Of a stretch of 64,000 bases of DNA, positions 63,567 to 64,000 are shown in pieces. The notes below the pieces were generated by a model that ran no database searches, had not been told where the DNA came from, and worked only from the letters and a program-made list of their open reading frames with translations. Each line of letters opens with the position of its first letter. Positions within the stretch are counted from its first letter, which is position 1. This DNA is from Erythrobacter cryptus DSM 12079 (lineage in GTDB: Bacteria > Pseudomonadota > Alphaproteobacteria > Sphingomonadales > Sphingomonadaceae), in NCBI RefSeq assembly GCF_000422985.1, contig NZ_KE383966.1, positions 165,829 to 229,828 of the forward strand, written 5' to 3'. The translations under genes and the position numbers were made by a program.

Positions 63567-64000
63567 ATGCTCGCCACTGCCAACCGCACCGCCTATAACG
63601 AAGACCACGAGGCCTTCCGCGACACCGTGCGCAAGGTCTTTGCCGAACATCTCGTGCCCTACATGGACGAGCACGAGAAGAACGGCATTGTCCCGCGCGA
63701 CGTGTGGAAGAAGATGGGCGATGCGGGCATGCTGTGCATGACGGTGAAGCCCGAAAACGGCGGGCTTGGCCTTGATTTCGGCTTCAACTGCGTGCTCACC
63801 GAGGAGCTTTCCTATCTCGGCTCCTCGGCCGGCTTCACGCTGCAGAACGACATCACCGCCAATTATTTCGAGCGGCTTGGCACCCCCGAGCAGCGCGCCA
63901 AATATCTGCCCGGCATGGTTTCGGGCGATATCATCACCGCGATCGCCATGACCGAGCCGGGCGCCGGCAGCGACCTTCAGGGCATCCGCACCACCGCCAG
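63567..64000 (+). CDS. acyl-CoA dehydrogenase (3' partial)
   Basis: The N-terminal 144 residues of an acyl-CoA dehydrogenase run to the end of the window. The start MLATANRTAYNEDHEAFRDT, the helical domain and the flavin-proximal AIAMTEPGAGSDLQGIRTTA motif are diagnostic. AAAGAGA lies 10 nt before the ATG at 63567. It acts in fatty-acid or acyl-CoA oxidation; chain-length preference cannot be told from this part. Confidence 0.9.
   Translation, partial: MLATANRTAYNEDHEAFRDTVRKVFAEHLVPYMDEHEKNGIVPRDVWKKMGDAGMLCMTVKPENGGLGLDFGFNCVLTEELSYLGSSAGFTLQNDITANYFERLGTPEQRAKYLPGMVSGDIITAIAMTEPGAGSDLQGIRTTA

Overview
The window is GC-rich DNA, read with high confidence as a chromosomal (or large-replicon) segment of an aerobic anoxygenic phototroph of the order Sphingomonadales, probably an Erythrobacter/Porphyrobacter-like member. 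The reasons are the gene order of the photosynthesis gene cluster, an O2-dependent cyclase (acsF) with no anaerobic bchE, type-2 reaction-centre genes with LH1 but no LH2, and a neighbouring maltodextrin locus of the sphingomonad/caulobacter type (TonB receptor, tryptophan-halogenase-like flavoproteins, LacI, GH13 and GH97 enzymes, SLC45-like permease). The genus is not resolved.

Layout. 1-3560: end of a pyridine nucleotide-disulfide oxidoreductase, a CDP-alcohol phosphatidyltransferase, a DUF1499 membrane protein and a lipoprotein cytochrome c. 3573-20634: maltodextrin/alpha-glucan utilisation. It holds two flavin-dependent halogenase-like genes, a DUF6445 protein, a TonB-dependent receptor, a LacI regulator, four glycoside hydrolases and an MFS sugar transporter, arranged around a divergent promoter (15284-15592) with repeated TTGCAAA-type operators. 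A perfect parS-type palindrome lies at 9138-9153. 20756-58581: the photosynthesis gene cluster. Its units are (a) bchF-N-B-H-L-M-lhaA-puhA-B-C-bciE-acsF-puhE-hemA on the minus strand; (b) ppaA-ppsR on plus; (c) bchG-bch2-bchP-tspO-orf84 on plus; (d) crtF-bchC-X-Y-Z-orf66-pufB-A-L-M on minus; (e) crtD-crtC on plus; (f) bchI-D-O-orf56 on minus. 58674-64000: a ferric-iron ABC transporter, a ferredoxin-NADP reductase and the start of an acyl-CoA dehydrogenase.

How it works together. HemA supplies 5-aminolevulinate. BchHDI, BchM, AcsF/BciE, BchNBL, BchF, BchXYZ, BchC, BchG and BchP take protoporphyrin IX to bacteriochlorophyll a. PuhA and PufLM form the reaction centre, PufBA the LH1 ring, and LhaA, PuhB, PuhC and PuhE assist assembly. 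PpsR, its cobalamin-binding antagonist PpaA/AerR and TspO are the regulators, and five TGT-N(11-12)-AC(A/G) sites lie in front of the transcription units. No pufC, crtA, crtB, crtE, crtI, bchE, bchJ or pucBA is present in the window.

Main oddities: crtF is split by a frameshift in a GC-rich run at about 52176-52190; crtC has no ATG, GTG or TTG near its conserved N-terminus; a small unknown ORF is translationally coupled between bchZ and pufB; a halogenase gene is coupled to the LacI regulator by a 4-nt overlap; and a parS site lies about 11.6 kb from the photosynthesis cluster. I found no rRNA, tRNA, CRISPR array or insertion sequence.
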